NCBI RefSeq assembly: GCF_032229285.1
Contig: NZ_CP135084.1
Location: 1,922,001-1,986,000, forward strand
DNA from: Rheinheimera sp. MMS21-TC3
Lineage (GTDB): Bacteria > Pseudomonadota > Gammaproteobacteria > Enterobacterales > Alteromonadaceae
Direction: 5' to 3'
Length of the DNA stretch: 64,000 bases
This document shows, piece by piece, positions 50,197-59,710 of the stretch. A program made the position numbers and the translations under genes. A model generated the notes under the pieces. The model was given only the letters and a program-made list of their open reading frames with translations, had not been told where the DNA came from and did not search any database. Every line of letters begins with the position of its first letter. The first letter of the stretch is position 1.

Positions 50197-52194
50197 CTAA
50201 ATTTCTAATAATGCTTGTTTTAATAGCTGAACTTTATCTCGGGTTGCTGCTGCTTGTTCAAATTCTAGATCTTTGGCATGCTGCAGCATTTTTTGTTCAA
50301 GCTGTTGGATTTGCGCTTCAATTTGATAAGGTGTTTTACCTTTTACTAATTTAAGCTTTTCAGACACTAATGAAAAGCCAGGTACTGGTGCTTGGCCTAA
50401 ATCCATTACATCGCTAACTTTTCTTTTTATGGCCGTAGGTGTAATAGCATGCAATTGGTTAAACTGTTGTTGCTTTAAACGCCGTCTATCTGTTTCATCT
50501 ATGGCCCGTTGCATAGAGCCAGTTATTCTATCGGCATATAATATGGCCCGCCCTTCTAAATTACGCGCGGCACGGCCTATGGTTTGGATCAATGAGCGCT
50601 CTGAGCGTAAAAAGCCTTCTTTATCTGCATCTAAAATAGCCACTAAAGACACTTCAGGTATATCTAAGCCTTCACGCAGTAAATTAATGCCTACTAAAAC
50701 ATCAAAGACCCCTAAGCGTAAATCTCGAATAATTTCCATCCGCTCAACGGTATCTATATCTGAATGTAAATAGCGCACTTTAACATCATGATCAGCTAAG
50801 TAATCTGTTAGTGCTTCAGACATTTTTTTTGTTAAAGTTGTTACTAATACTCGTTGTTTTTTTGCTGCTCTTATATAAATCTCTGATAACAAATCATCTA
50901 CTTGAGTAGCAACAGGCCGTATTTCAATCGGCGGATCAAGTAAACCTGTTGGCCTAACCACTTGCTCTATGACTTCTCCTGCCGATTGCGCTAACTCATA
51001 AGCTGCAGGGGTTGCCGATACATAGACTCGCTGGGGCGCTATAGCTTCAAACTCTTCAAATTTTAACGGTCTATTATCTAGCGCAGAAGGTAAGCGAAAA
51101 CCATAATTGACTAGGTTTTCTTTTCTAGCGCGATCACCTTTATACATAGCGCCAATTTGCGATACTGTTACGTGCGACTCATCAATAAACATTAATCCAT
51201 CAGCAGGAAAATAATCTAAAAGCGTTGGAGGTGGCTCACCATTTGCCCGACCAGACAAATAACGTGAATAGTTTTCTATACCCGAACAAAAGCCTAATTC
51301 AACCATCATTTCAATATCAAACAAGGTACGCTGACTTAAGCGCTGCTCTTCTACTAATTTATTATTAGCTAATAACTCTTCACGGCGTTGTTGTAATTCC
51401 GTTTTTATATTTTCAACGGCGTCTAATATTTTTTCACGTGGCGTAACATAGTGGGTTTTAGGGTAAATAGTATAACGAGTAACAATCTTTTCGACGGCGC
51501 CTGTTAAGGGATCAAATAAACTAATACGTTCAATTTCTTCATCAAACAATTCAATTCTAACGGCAATATCGTCTGATTCAGCGGGAAATACATCAATAAC
51601 ATCCCCCCTCACTCTGTAGGTTGCACGCTGAAAATCTATATCATTACGCTTATATTGCAACTCTGCTAAACGCCTGACAATAAAACGTTGATCGATAATA
51701 TCGCCTTGTTTAAGGTGTAATAGCATCTTCATATAAGAGGCAGGATCACCTAAGCCATAAATTGCTGATACTGAGGCAACTATTATTACATCTCTTCTTT
51801 CCATCAAAGCTTTAGTTGCAGACAAACGCATTTGCTCTATGTGCTCATTAATAGAGGCATCTTTTTCAATAAAAGTATCTGTAGAGGGAACATAAGCTTC
51901 AGGCTGATAATAATCATAATAAGAAACAAAATATTCAACGGCATTATTGGGGAAAAAAGCTTTCATTTCACCATATAACTGCGCTGCTAGGGTTTTATTA
52001 TGCGCCATGATTAAGGTAGGTCTATTAACCTGCTGTATAACATTCGCCATAGTAAAGGTTTTACCAGAGCCTGTGACACCTAATAATGTTTGATGCGCTA
52101 AGCCTGCATCTAAGCCTGTGACTAATTGGCTAATTGCGCTTGGTTGATCACCAGCGGGTGAGTAATCTGATTTAAGTTCAAAGTTTCTTGACAA
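50197..52194 (-). CDS. uvrB: Excinuclease ABC subunit B
   Basis: The damage-verifying helicase-like subunit of nucleotide excision repair. The 665 residues have Walker [13 protein letters not shown], the beta-hairpin region [15 protein letters not shown], motif [10 protein letters not shown], motif [11 protein letters not shown], and the C-terminal UVR motif ([29 protein letters not shown]) that binds UvrC. Its first 17 bases overlap the end of the MATE gene upstream on the same strand, so transcription from the MATE promoter is likely. No good SOS (LexA) box was found nearby. Confidence 0.98.
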   Translation of the reverse strand: MSRNFELKSDYSPAGDQPSAISQLVTGLDAGLAHQTLLGVTGSGKTFTMANVIQQVNRPTLIMAHNKTLAAQLYGEMKAFFPNNAVEYFVSYYDYYQPEAYVPSTDTFIEKDASINEHIEQMRLSATKALMERRDVIIVASVSAIYGLGDPASYMKMLLHLKQGDIIDQRFIVRRLAELQYKRNDIDFQRATYRVRGDVIDVFPAESDDIAVRIELFDEEIERISLFDPLTGAVEKIVTRYTIYPKTHYVTPREKILDAVENIKTELQQRREELLANNKLVEEQRLSQRTLFDIEMMVELGFCSGIENYSRYLSGRANGEPPPTLLDYFPADGLMFIDESHVTVSQIGAMYKGDRARKENLVNYGFRLPSALDNRPLKFEEFEAIAPQRVYVSATPAAYELAQSAGEVIEQVVRPTGLLDPPIEIRPVATQVDDLLSEIYIRAAKKQRVLVTTLTKKMSEALTDYLADHDVKVRYLHSDIDTVERMEIIRDLRLGVFDVLVGINLLREGLDIPEVSLVAILDADKEGFLRSERSLIQTIGRAARNLEGRAILYADRITGSMQRAIDETDRRRLKQQQFNQLHAITPTAIKRKVSDVMDLGQAPVPGFSLVSEKLKLVKGKTPYQIEAQIQQLEQKMLQHAKDLEFEQAAATRDKVQLLKQALLEI

Positions 52195-53551
52195 CTTGGT
52201 CTCCCATTTTTGCGGTTTTAGTCACTACTTGGTTAAACCAATGCCAAGCAATACTTGCAGTACAGGCATTGGCCAGCACACAACCAACAAATAAACCTAA
52301 TAAACCAAATAGATAGCCCCCTAACCAAGCAAAGGGGACATAAAAGACAAATAATCGCACTAAGCTTAATCCCATAGCTTTAACCGGAAGATGTAAAGCA
52401 TTAAAAGAGGAGTTAGTTAAAATTGTAATACCTTGTAAACCGTATCCTAAAGGTACTATCCAAAGAAATAAGCTTATAATGTGGATAACTTCTGGCTCAT
52501 CACTAAACAACCTCGCTAAAGGTATTGCCAGTATAGCAAGTACTAGATAGACAAGTAGCTGCCATACCAATACAAACTTACCACAAAGTTGATACCCTTG
52601 CTGTACTCGGTGCCAAAAGCCTGCCCCAAAGTTTTGACTAATAAAGGGCGGCAGAGTCATAGATAAAGTAAGTACTATTAAACAAGCAATACTCTCTAAA
52701 CGCACACCAACACCAAAACCAGCGACAGCATGAGCCCCATAGTTTGCCATCATAGCGGTTAAAATAGCCATGGCTAAAGGTGTCAGCATATTGGCAGCTG
52801 CTGCAGGTAAGCCAATACTAAGAATTTTTTTACTTGCTACTTTTAAAAACGACCAACTTGGCCAATCTAAATCTATTAAATTGCGTTTATTAAGCATATA
52901 CAGCATAGCTATACTACCCACTAACCAGGAACTCACAGTAGCCATAGCGGCCCCATGCATATGCATAGCAGGAATAGGCCCTATCCCAAAAATTAAAATA
53001 GGATCTAGTACCGCATTAACTAAACCGGATGCGCCCATAATTAAGCTGGGGATCTTAGTATCACCAGCGGCACGTAAAATAGCATTACCAATCATAGGAA
53101 TAACAAGCAGCACCGAGCCTAAAAACCATAAATCCATGTAAGGCTGGATATAGCTATAAATTAGATCTGAAGCCCCTAAGGCTTTAAATATATTAGCACT
53201 AAAAAAATAGCCTGCGGCTGACATTAGAGCCACTATGCTACAAGATAAAGCTAAAGCGACCGTTGCATCACTGCGCGCCTCAGCCGTTTTACCTTGGCCT
53301 AAGGCTCGAGCAATAACAGCTGATGTGCCAATACTTAAGCCTATAGCCAAACTAATAAGCGTAAACGAGATAGGAAAAGTAAAACTAATAGCCGCTAACG
53401 GCTCTGTACCCAATAAGCTAATAAAAAATGTATCAACAATATTAAATGTCATTAAAATCAGCGTGCCGAACAACATCGGCACTGTCATAGCAACCATAGT
53501 CGCTTTAATATCACCTTTTAATAAGGCGCTTGGCGCTTTAATAGAATTCAT
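52178..53551 (-). CDS. MATE-family efflux transporter
   Basis: A 457-residue multidrug/cation antiporter with about twelve transmembrane helices. Family features include [25 protein letters not shown] in helix 1 and the repeat-like [13 protein letters not shown] and [20 protein letters not shown] segments. The ATG at 53551 follows a TTGAGA site and gives a usual N-terminus ([22 protein letters not shown]); 15 open codons upstream are ignored. It overlaps uvrB by 17 bases, an unusual pairing of exporter and repair gene. Substrate unknown. Confidence 0.92.
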   Translation of the reverse strand: MNSIKAPSALLKGDIKATMVAMTVPMLFGTLILMTFNIVDTFFISLLGTEPLAAISFTFPISFTLISLAIGLSIGTSAVIARALGQGKTAEARSDATVALALSCSIVALMSAAGYFFSANIFKALGASDLIYSYIQPYMDLWFLGSVLLVIPMIGNAILRAAGDTKIPSLIMGASGLVNAVLDPILIFGIGPIPAMHMHGAAMATVSSWLVGSIAMLYMLNKRNLIDLDWPSWSFLKVASKKILSIGLPAAAANMLTPLAMAILTAMMANYGAHAVAGFGVGVRLESIACLIVLTLSMTLPPFISQNFGAGFWHRVQQGYQLCGKFVLVWQLLVYLVLAILAIPLARLFSDEPEVIHIISLFLWIVPLGYGLQGITILTNSSFNALHLPVKAMGLSLVRLFVFYVPFAWLGGYLFGLLGLFVGCVLANACTASIAWHWFNQVVTKTAKMGDQVVKKL

Positions 53552-53765
53552 AATCTCAACTAATAAAAATCGACCGCCCATTGTAAAGAAAAGCAACCAC
53601 AGCAGCCATGCTATTTTAACATTATTAGCTGACTATACTGATTTATATCAGCAATTTTGCTGTAATAGCCTATAAAGAGTTCACAATTCAAGCCCTAACA
53701 AAAAAGAGTTAACATTTTGCTAGCAATATATTTGCTACTTAACTGTTAATTATATAAGTTATTGT

Positions 53766-53793
53766 ATTATAACAAAAAATATTTTCATCGCAA
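53766..53793 (-). promoter_or_regulatory. Candidate MATE-uvrB promoter
   Basis: Minus strand: TTGCGA, a 16-base spacer, then consensus TATAAT. The leader to the MATE ATG would be about 208 bases. Confidence 0.5.
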
Positions 53794-53851
53794 TAGGCTT
53801 GACCTGCAAGAAAGTCAATGAACATAAGCCTTAGCTACAGTCTACACACAT

Positions 53852-53886
53852 CAATCCACAGAGTTATCCACAGATTCTGTGGGTAA
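53852..53886. promoter_or_regulatory. DnaA-box-like cluster
   Basis: TTATCCACA (53864-53872) is a perfect consensus DnaA box. It is extended to TTATCCACAGA and faced, after one T, by TCTGTGGGTAA, whose complement contains TTACCCACA (one mismatch). CAATCCACA at 53852-53860 is a weaker third box. No AT-rich unwinding repeats or origin genes are nearby, so this is not proposed as oriC. Confidence 0.5.
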
Positions 53887-54043
53887 CCTTACCTAAGGCG
53901 CATGCTATATAGACTTGCCGTCTAATGAACAGTGTTTAAAATACTTTTGTTTAATTTAGTAACTAGATTGGTGTGTTTTTGCAGCGCATTGCTTAAACAT
54001 TACGCAAGTGATTCGTTAGAATGAAATTCAGCTACGCAAACAG

Positions 54044-54072
54044 TTGACAGGTTGTAATACGGGCATTAGTAT
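54044..54072 (+). promoter_or_regulatory. tRNA-Asn promoter
   Basis: Consensus TTGACA, a 17-base spacer, and TAGTAT, followed by the GC-rich discriminator GCGCCCC typical of stringently controlled stable-RNA promoters. The first tRNA begins 20 bases after the -10. Confidence 0.85.
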
Positions 54073-54092
54073 TGCGCCCCGTTGAATGTTGT

Positions 54093-54169
54093 TCCCCAAT
54101 AGCTCAGCTGGTTAGAGCGGCGGACTGTTAATCCGTAGGTCGTTGGTTCGAGTCCAACTTGGGGAGCCA
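54093..54169 (+). tRNA. tRNA-Asn (anticodon GTT), copy 1
   Basis: 77 bases including encoded CCA. Acceptor TCCCCAA pairs with TTGGGGA. D-arm AGCTCAGCTGGTTAGAGC, anticodon loop CTGTTAA (GTT), T-arm GGTTCGAGTCC. Identical to the second copy. Confidence 0.97.
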
Positions 54170-54218
54170 AATTATTCAACAATACTTTTTTGATAAAAAG
54201 TAACAATTTTAGTAGTAT

Positions 54219-54295
54219 TCCCCAATAGCTCAGCTGGTTAGAGCGGCGGACTGTTAATCCGTAGGTCGTTGGTTCGAGTCCAACTTGGGGAGCCA
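54219..54295 (+). tRNA. tRNA-Asn (anticodon GTT), copy 2
   Basis: Same 77-base sequence as copy 1, 49 bases downstream, and presumably processed from the same transcript. The spacer carries a CTTTTT / AAAAAG mini-hairpin. Confidence 0.97.
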
Positions 54296-54371
54296 CCTTT
54301 TATATCGCTTAAACTTAAATTAAGTTGCATATCTCTACAATAAACGGTATCTATCCATAAATAGTTTACTT

Positions 54372-54390
54372 ATCAATAAATAATATTGAT
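54372..54390. repeat. AT-rich inverted repeat upstream of GGDEF-EAL gene
   Basis: ATCAATA-N5-TATTGAT, 84 bases before the next start codon. A possible operator, but AT-rich sequence makes chance likely. Confidence 0.3.
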
Positions 54391-54473
54391 TGAATTACCT
54401 TTCCATTGTGCCTAGATAAAACTATATTATGCATCAGGACAAGGAAACTAGATTAATCTGGTGGTCATAGCTT

Positions 54474-56402
54474 ATGAGAATACTTAGAACATTATTGTTG
54501 GGGCAGTTATTAGCAGCTATTATATTAGCTGGAATATCAATGTTTGTTTTAGTCCAATTTACCCAACAACAATTAGAAAACACAGAGCAAAGTGCCCAAA
54601 GAGTAGTTGATCAGATTTTAGTTCATCATTTAAGTGGTGACGGTAAAATAATTAGTCGCCAACTAGAGCGAAGCTTTGCATTAACGACTTTGCATGTTAG
54701 CCAACTTGACGGTGTAGTTTTACACGAACAGAGTCAAACGGATAAGCGCCCCGCTTTAGCGCAATTTATTTTAAATGCTTTTGGGGTTGAACAAAAAAGT
54801 CAAACTGTTAAAAATGCTGAACAAAATATAATCGTTAATTTTCAATTAAATCAATCTGATACTCTCAAGCAGTTTCAAAATACCTTACTGTTATTATTTA
54901 TAGCCCCTTTTATTTTAGGCTGGCTTCCGGCATTAATTGGTAAAAATGGTATTAGTCGCAGTTATCGCCGTGCTACAGCTGCTGTTAATCAACTTATTGA
55001 TAGCTTTACAGATAAGACTAACATTACAGAAACAGACTGGAGTAAGATCCCACATGAGTTTGCTGAAATAAAAGTTAGCCTTAAAAAACTTGAAGGCCAT
55101 ACCGACAGTCAATTTCAAGCTATCACCCTAAAAGCTGAAGATATAGCTGAACAAGCTTATAAAGATTCAGTCACAGGATTACCAAATCGCAACCGTTTTT
55201 TACAATTTTTTGAAGACAATATATATAACTCAAAAAATAAAGAGTTTGGTGTCTTTGCCATAACTCGCTGTACTGAGCTACAAACAATAAATCAATCTCG
55301 GGGTTATCAAGAAGGTGATAGCTATATTCGTGAAGTTGCAGACATCATCAAAAAGCAAGCCGGCTCTTATGTTGACCATAAAATCTACCGGTTAAACAGT
55401 TCTGACTTTGCAATTTTATTACCAAGAATTACGCCTAAAGAAGCTGAACATTTTGCGCTGCAGTTGCAAAGCCGTTTTAATGAATATCAAAAACTGTCTG
55501 AATTAGATTCTGTGGCTTATACCGGTTTAGTAAGTTATGACGCTAATAAAGCCTTAGGTGAATTACTTGCCATTGCAGACACTTCCATCAGTTTAGCCCA
55601 AACTAAACAAAGTAATGCTTGGCATATCCAAAAAGAGTCATCTGGCTTAGAAATGTCTCGAGGTAACGGTTACGGTAACCAAAACTGGCGTAATGTTATT
55701 GATGATGTTCTTACAAATAATCGCATCAGTTTATTAGTGCAGCTTATTCAACCCGCTACGCGCTCATCAAGAACCTACTCTGAAATATTAGTTCGTTTTA
55801 AAACCCAAGAAGATCAAATTCTACCTACAGCTTCATTTTTAGCTATGGCCGAAAAGTTAGATAAGATTATTGAAATTGATCGCTTAATCATTGAAACAGC
55901 CCTAAGTGAAATAAAACATAAAAACTTACAAGACCAATATTTTGGTATTAACTTATCGGCGCGTAGTGTGCATGATGATCAATTTTGTATTTGGCTAGAA
56001 CGGCGTTTATTAAAAGATGCCAATATAGCATCTAAGTTAATCTTTGAAGTCACTGAGTTTGGTATGCAACAAAGCTTCAAAACCAGTAAACGCTTTATTG
56101 ATATGGTACACAGAGCAGGTTCACGTATTACAGTAGAGCGGTTTGGCGTCGGTATTACATCTTTTAAATTCTTCCGTGATTTAAAGCCCGATTACATCAA
56201 AATGGATGGCAGCTATACCCGCAGAATTGATGAAGATAAAAATAACCAATACTTTATGCGCTTAATGATTGATCTTGCACACCGCATCGGTGTGGGTGTT
56301 TTCGCTGAGAACGTAGAGACTCAAGAAGAAAAGCATATGTTGGAATCATTATTCATCGATGGTAATCAGGGCTATTACATAGGTAAGCCTACACCGCTTT
56401 AA
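54474..56402 (+). CDS. Membrane GGDEF-EAL protein with degenerate active sites (CsrD/MshH-like)
   Basis: A 642-residue inner-membrane regulator. Order: transmembrane helix 1 (about 8-27), a periplasmic domain of about 110 residues, transmembrane helix 2 (about 139-160), a HAMP-like linker, GGDEF domain (about 225-390) and EAL domain (about 405-642). The GGDEF motif is replaced by NSSDF (about 308-312). The EAL motif is replaced by Glu437-Ile-Leu in SEILVRF, and the usual DDFGTG reads VERFGVG. Both c-di-GMP synthesis and breakdown are therefore probably lost. Size and degeneracy resemble CsrD (646 aa), which directs RNase E decay of Csr small RNAs, and Vibrio MshH; LapD-like sensing is an alternative. 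Confidence 0.82.
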   Translation: MRILRTLLLGQLLAAIILAGISMFVLVQFTQQQLENTEQSAQRVVDQILVHHLSGDGKIISRQLERSFALTTLHVSQLDGVVLHEQSQTDKRPALAQFILNAFGVEQKSQTVKNAEQNIIVNFQLNQSDTLKQFQNTLLLLFIAPFILGWLPALIGKNGISRSYRRATAAVNQLIDSFTDKTNITETDWSKIPHEFAEIKVSLKKLEGHTDSQFQAITLKAEDIAEQAYKDSVTGLPNRNRFLQFFEDNIYNSKNKEFGVFAITRCTELQTINQSRGYQEGDSYIREVADIIKKQAGSYVDHKIYRLNSSDFAILLPRITPKEAEHFALQLQSRFNEYQKLSELDSVAYTGLVSYDANKALGELLAIADTSISLAQTKQSNAWHIQKESSGLEMSRGNGYGNQNWRNVIDDVLTNNRISLLVQLIQPATRSSRTYSEILVRFKTQEDQILPTASFLAMAEKLDKIIEIDRLIIETALSEIKHKNLQDQYFGINLSARSVHDDQFCIWLERRLLKDANIASKLIFEVTEFGMQQSFKTSKRFIDMVHRAGSRITVERFGVGITSFKFFRDLKPDYIKMDGSYTRRIDEDKNNQYFMRLMIDLAHRIGVGVFAENVETQEEKHMLESLFIDGNQGYYIGKPTPL

Positions 56403-56407
56403 CATTT

Positions 56408-56438
56408 AATAGCGACTAATAATCTATTAGTCGCTATT
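56408..56438. terminator. Hairpin after the GGDEF-EAL gene
   Basis: Perfect 14-bp stem AATAGCGACTAATA / TATTAGTCGCTATT with a 3-base loop ATC, six bases past the stop. No T run follows, so it may end transcription weakly or protect the 3' end. Confidence 0.65.
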
Positions 56439-56514
56439 CCCCTATAATTTGTCCGGTTGTGTCTAACGCCGCTTAATAGCATAATATAGCCCTTGTTTTT
56501 GCTTGGACGGGTCC

Positions 56515-57099
56515 ATGAGCGAATTTTTACTGTTACTTGTTAGTACAGTGCTAGTAAATAACTTTGTCTTAGTTAAATTTCTTGGCTTATGCCCTTTTAT
56601 GGGGGTATCAAGTAAGTTAGAAACAGCTATTGGTATGTCATTAGCGACAACTTTTGTTTTGACGCTTGCTTCGTTATGCAGCTATTTAGTAGACCATTAT
56701 TTATTAGCACCTTTAGATTTACTGTACTTGCGTACTTTAAGCTTTATTTTAGTTATCGCTGTTGTAGTGCAGTTTACTGAGATGGTTGTGCATAAATCTA
56801 GCCCAACGCTATACCGGCTTTTAGGTATATTTTTGCCGCTAATTACTACTAATTGCGCGGTATTAGGCGTGGCACTGCTAAATGTAAATGCACGCCATAA
56901 CTTTATTAACTCTGTAGTCTATGGTTTTGGCGCTGCAGTCGGGTTCTCATTAGTGTTAATTTTATTTGCTGCTATGCGTGAACGTTTAGCAGCAGCTGAT
57001 GTACCTACCCCTTTTAAAGGTGCGGCTATTGGTATGGTCACCGCAGGCTTAATGTCACTTGCCTTTATGGGCTTTACCGGTTTGGTTAAAGTAGCATGA
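56515..57099 (+). CDS. rsxA: Electron transport complex subunit RsxA/RnfA
   Basis: A membrane subunit of the Rsx/Rnf complex, which couples NADH oxidation to ferredoxin or SoxR reduction and, in some species, ion transport. ATG 56515 gives 194 residues, close to E. coli RsxA (193). [19 protein letters not shown] and [17 protein letters not shown] are conserved, each with a buried cysteine thought to hold an Fe-S site between RnfA and RnfE. Six transmembrane helices. First gene of rsxABCDGE; overlaps rsxB by 4 bases. Confidence 0.97.
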   Translation: MSEFLLLLVSTVLVNNFVLVKFLGLCPFMGVSSKLETAIGMSLATTFVLTLASLCSYLVDHYLLAPLDLLYLRTLSFILVIAVVVQFTEMVVHKSSPTLYRLLGIFLPLITTNCAVLGVALLNVNARHNFINSVVYGFGAAVGFSLVLILFAAMRERLAAADVPTPFKGAAIGMVTAGLMSLAFMGFTGLVKVA

Positions 57100-57650
57100 G
57101 TATTTTAACGGCTTTACTCGCCATTGGCCTTTTAGCCTTAGTTTTTGGTGCAGTTTTGGGTTTTGCTGCTTTTCGCTTTAAAGTGGAAGGTGATCCGCTA
57201 GTTGATCAAATTGACGACCTTTTACCACAAACCCAATGTGGGCAATGTGGCTATCCCGGCTGTCGACCTTATGCAGAAGCTATTGCTAATGGTGATGAAA
57301 TTAATAAGTGCCCACCAGGTGGCGAAAGCACTATTCGTAATTTAGCAGATTTAATGGGTGTTGAAGCGAAACCTTTAAACGCTGCTCAAGAGCCTTCTAT
57401 TAAGCGTGTAGCTTATATTCGTGAAGATGAATGCATAGGCTGCACCAAGTGCATCCAAGCCTGTCCAGTAGATGCTATTCTTGGGGCATCTAAGTTAATG
57501 CACACTGTCATAGTGGATGAATGTACTGGCTGCGATCTTTGTGTTGAGCCTTGTCCGGTTGATTGCATAGATATGATACCTGTTGCTGAAACCACCCAAC
57601 GCTGGAAATGGGATTTAGAAGCAATACCCGTTCGCATAGTGGAGCCTTAA
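57096..57650 (+). CDS. rsxB: Electron transport complex subunit RsxB/RnfB
   Basis: The ferredoxin-like subunit: an N-terminal membrane helix ([20 protein letters not shown]), a 4Fe-4S module [20 protein letters not shown], and two further clusters in [16 protein letters not shown] and [16 protein letters not shown]. The 184 residues are near the E. coli length (192). It hands electrons between RsxC and downstream acceptors. Overlaps rsxA; rsxC starts six bases after its stop. Confidence 0.97.
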   Translation: MSILTALLAIGLLALVFGAVLGFAAFRFKVEGDPLVDQIDDLLPQTQCGQCGYPGCRPYAEAIANGDEINKCPPGGESTIRNLADLMGVEAKPLNAAQEPSIKRVAYIREDECIGCTKCIQACPVDAILGASKLMHTVIVDECTGCDLCVEPCPVDCIDMIPVAETTQRWKWDLEAIPVRIVEP

Positions 57651-57655
57651 TTACT

Positions 57656-59710
57656 GTGCAAAGTTTATTTGAACAAATTAAATCTGGCATGTTATGGGAT
57701 TTTCATGGTGGGGTGCATCCTCCTAGCAGAAAAAGCCAAACTAATCAAAAACCTATAGCACAATTGCCTATACCTGATCGTTTATATTTACCGTTAAGGC
57801 AACATATTGGTATTGCCGGCCAATTATTAGTTAAAGTTGGTGATAAAGTATTAAAAGGCCAAGCATTAACTTCTGCAGATAATGCCATGACAGTGCCAAT
57901 ACATGCTCCTACTTCTGGTGAGGTAATTAATATAGGGCCTCATAGTAGTGCTCACCCTTCGGCTTTGCCTGAAATGACCTTAACCCTAGCACCAGATGGC
58001 TTAGATGAATGGCGGCCAAGACAACCGCTAAACCTTAATACAGCGGATAAACTAACTTTACTTAATCGTATTCATGATAGTGGTATTGCCGGTATGGGCG
58101 GCGCGGGTTTTCCTACCCATTTAAAGGTTGGCTCAAGCAAACCCATTGATTATCTGATTATTAATGCTGCTGAATGCGAGCCCTATATCACAGCTGATGA
58201 TATGTTAATGCAAGAAGCCGCTACTACTATTGTTAAGGGTATCGATATTCTGTGTCATTTACTGCAACCCAAAGCAGTACTTATTGCCATTGAAGATGAT
58301 AAACCTATAGCAATAGCGGCTATGTCTGCAGCTTGTAATCAGCGCGATAATTATTGGGTGCGCAGCCTGTCCACTAAATATCCTTCAGGCGGTGAGAAGC
58401 AACTAATACAGCTTTTAACCGGCGCTGAAGTACCAACCGGCCGTCGGCCTTTAGATATTGGCATTGTGATGCAAAATGTTGGTACTGTGTTTGCTGTAGC
58501 CCAAGCGGTACTGGATGACCACCCTTTAATCTCTCGTATTGTGACCGTGGCTGGCGACACCTTAAATCAACCACAAAATGTTATTGCCTTACTTGGCACC
58601 CCTGTAGTTGATTTACTTAATCTTTGCGGTTTTAGCGCCCAACCTAAACAAAGAGTTATTATGGGCGGCCCTATGATGGGCTTTACCTTGCCTAGTTTAG
58701 ATGTACCTATTATTAAATCGAGTAATTGTATTTTAGCGCCAACAGCAACAGAGTTACCTGCTGCTGAAAATGAAACCGACTGTATACGTTGCAGCGCCTG
58801 TGCAGATGCCTGCCCCGCTTCATTATTACCTCAGCAATTATTATGGTATAGCAAAGCTCAAGATGCAGAGAAGTTAAATGAATATAACTTGTTCGATTGC
58901 ATTGAATGTGGTGCCTGTGCCTATGTTTGCCCGAGTGAAATCCCATTAGTACAATACTATCGCGTGGCTAAAGCAGAGCTGAGGGAACAACAACAAGATG
59001 CGATAAAAGCAGAGCAAGCAAAAGCACGATTTGATGCTAGAAATGAGCGCTTAGAGCGTGAAAAACTAGAGCGCCAACAACGAAATGAACAACTTGCCGC
59101 GGCCAGAGCAAAACAACAACAAGCTAGTGGTAAAGCCAGCGCTGTAGCAGATGCCTTAGCAAGAATTAAAGCTAAAGCGGCAAATAAACAAACTGCTCCT
59201 GCTGAATTAGACAAAGAAGATATCATTGCGCAAAGAGAGCTTAAAAAGCAACAAGCTCGTGAATATCAGCGCGCTAAACAAGCCAGTAGCCAAGCAGAGC
59301 CTGTCGCTAAAGATACTAGCCTTAATCAAGATGCTGAAACAGACCCACGCAAAGCAGCTATTGCCGCAGCCATAGCTAGAGCTAAAGCTAAGAAGCAAAA
59401 TGATGAAGAGTCAGCTCCGGCAAAGACTGTCGAAGTAACGACTAATCAAGAGCAAGCTACTGCCGATGTAACAGCCGACGCTGCATCTGACCCGCGTAAA
59501 GCGGCTATAGCAGCGGCCATAGCTAGAGCTAAAGCTAAAAAACAAAAAGATGAAGAGTCAGCTCCAGCAAAGACTGTCGAAGCAACGACTAATCAAGAGC
59601 AAGCTACTGCCGATGTAACAGCCGACGCAGCATCTGACCCGCGTAAAGCGGCTATAGCAGCGGCCATAGCTAGAGCTAAAGCCAAAAAACAAGCAGATAA
59701 TCAATCATGA
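57656..59710 (+). CDS. rsxC: Electron transport complex subunit RsxC/RnfC with repeat tail
   Basis: The NADH/FMN and Fe-S subunit at the cytoplasmic face. I start at GTG 57656 (VQSLFEQIKSGMLWDFHGGVHPP), with a GGAG site inside the end of rsxB; a longer ATG frame overlaps rsxB out of phase. The core holds the Gly-rich NADH site (GIAGMGGAGFPTHLK), an FMN region (NAAECEPYITADD), and two ferredoxin clusters CIRCSACADACP and CIECGACAYVCP. From about residue 440 a charged Ala/Lys/Gln coiled-coil tail follows, ending in 49-residue repeats of DPRKAAIAAAIARAKAKKQ type. Such tails are known in gammaproteobacterial RnfC and vary in length. Confidence 0.96.
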   Translation: MQSLFEQIKSGMLWDFHGGVHPPSRKSQTNQKPIAQLPIPDRLYLPLRQHIGIAGQLLVKVGDKVLKGQALTSADNAMTVPIHAPTSGEVINIGPHSSAHPSALPEMTLTLAPDGLDEWRPRQPLNLNTADKLTLLNRIHDSGIAGMGGAGFPTHLKVGSSKPIDYLIINAAECEPYITADDMLMQEAATTIVKGIDILCHLLQPKAVLIAIEDDKPIAIAAMSAACNQRDNYWVRSLSTKYPSGGEKQLIQLLTGAEVPTGRRPLDIGIVMQNVGTVFAVAQAVLDDHPLISRIVTVAGDTLNQPQNVIALLGTPVVDLLNLCGFSAQPKQRVIMGGPMMGFTLPSLDVPIIKSSNCILAPTATELPAAENETDCIRCSACADACPASLLPQQLLWYSKAQDAEKLNEYNLFDCIECGACAYVCPSEIPLVQYYRVAKAELREQQQDAIKAEQAKARFDARNERLEREKLERQQRNEQLAAARAKQQQASGKASAVADALARIKAKAANKQTAPAELDKEDIIAQRELKKQQAREYQRAKQASSQAEPVAKDTSLNQDAETDPRKAAIAAAIARAKAKKQNDEESAPAKTVEVTTNQEQATADVTADAASDPRKAAIAAAIARAKAKKQKDEESAPAKTVEATTNQEQATADVTADAASDPRKAAIAAAIARAKAKKQADNQS
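59342..59699 (+). repeat. 147-bp tandem repeat in the rsxC 3' end
   Basis: Period 147 bp (49 codons), with units starting at 59342, 59489 and 59636; about 2.4 copies. Units two and three are almost identical at DNA level, while the first is more diverged. Each unit encodes DPRKAAIAAAIARAKAKKQ plus an acidic spacer. Confidence 0.93.

Larger units (their letters stand above)
53552..54043. other. Non-coding region between MATE gene and tRNA genes
   Basis: About 490 bases without a credible gene. It holds a minus-strand promoter for MATE-uvrB (53766-53793), a DnaA-box-like inverted pair (53864-53886) with a third weak box (53852-53860), and upstream sequence of the tRNA promoter. A short open frame reading through it on the plus strand from within the MATE gene has no ribosome site. 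Confidence 0.6.

Noticed and set aside
53743..53758. Possible SOS box (CTGT-N8-TAAG) near the MATE-uvrB promoter
   Set aside because: The second half-site matches ACAG at only two of four positions, so it does not support LexA control.
53852..53886. Replication origin
   Set aside because: Only two to three DnaA boxes, no AT-rich repeats, and no dnaA, mnmG or parAB genes nearby.
54066..54296. Minus-strand frame coding two copies of a peptide with GLEPTTYGLTVRRSN
   Set aside because: It is the antisense translation of the two tRNA-Asn genes, a well-known false ORF.
57608..57655. Upstream ATG extension of rsxC
   Set aside because: It lies within rsxB in another frame and the extra residues do not match RnfC; GTG 57656 has a ribosome site.
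58351..59398. Several minus-strand frames opposite rsxC
   Set aside because: Products of the repetitive Ala/Lys codon pattern on the coding strand; no independent evidence.
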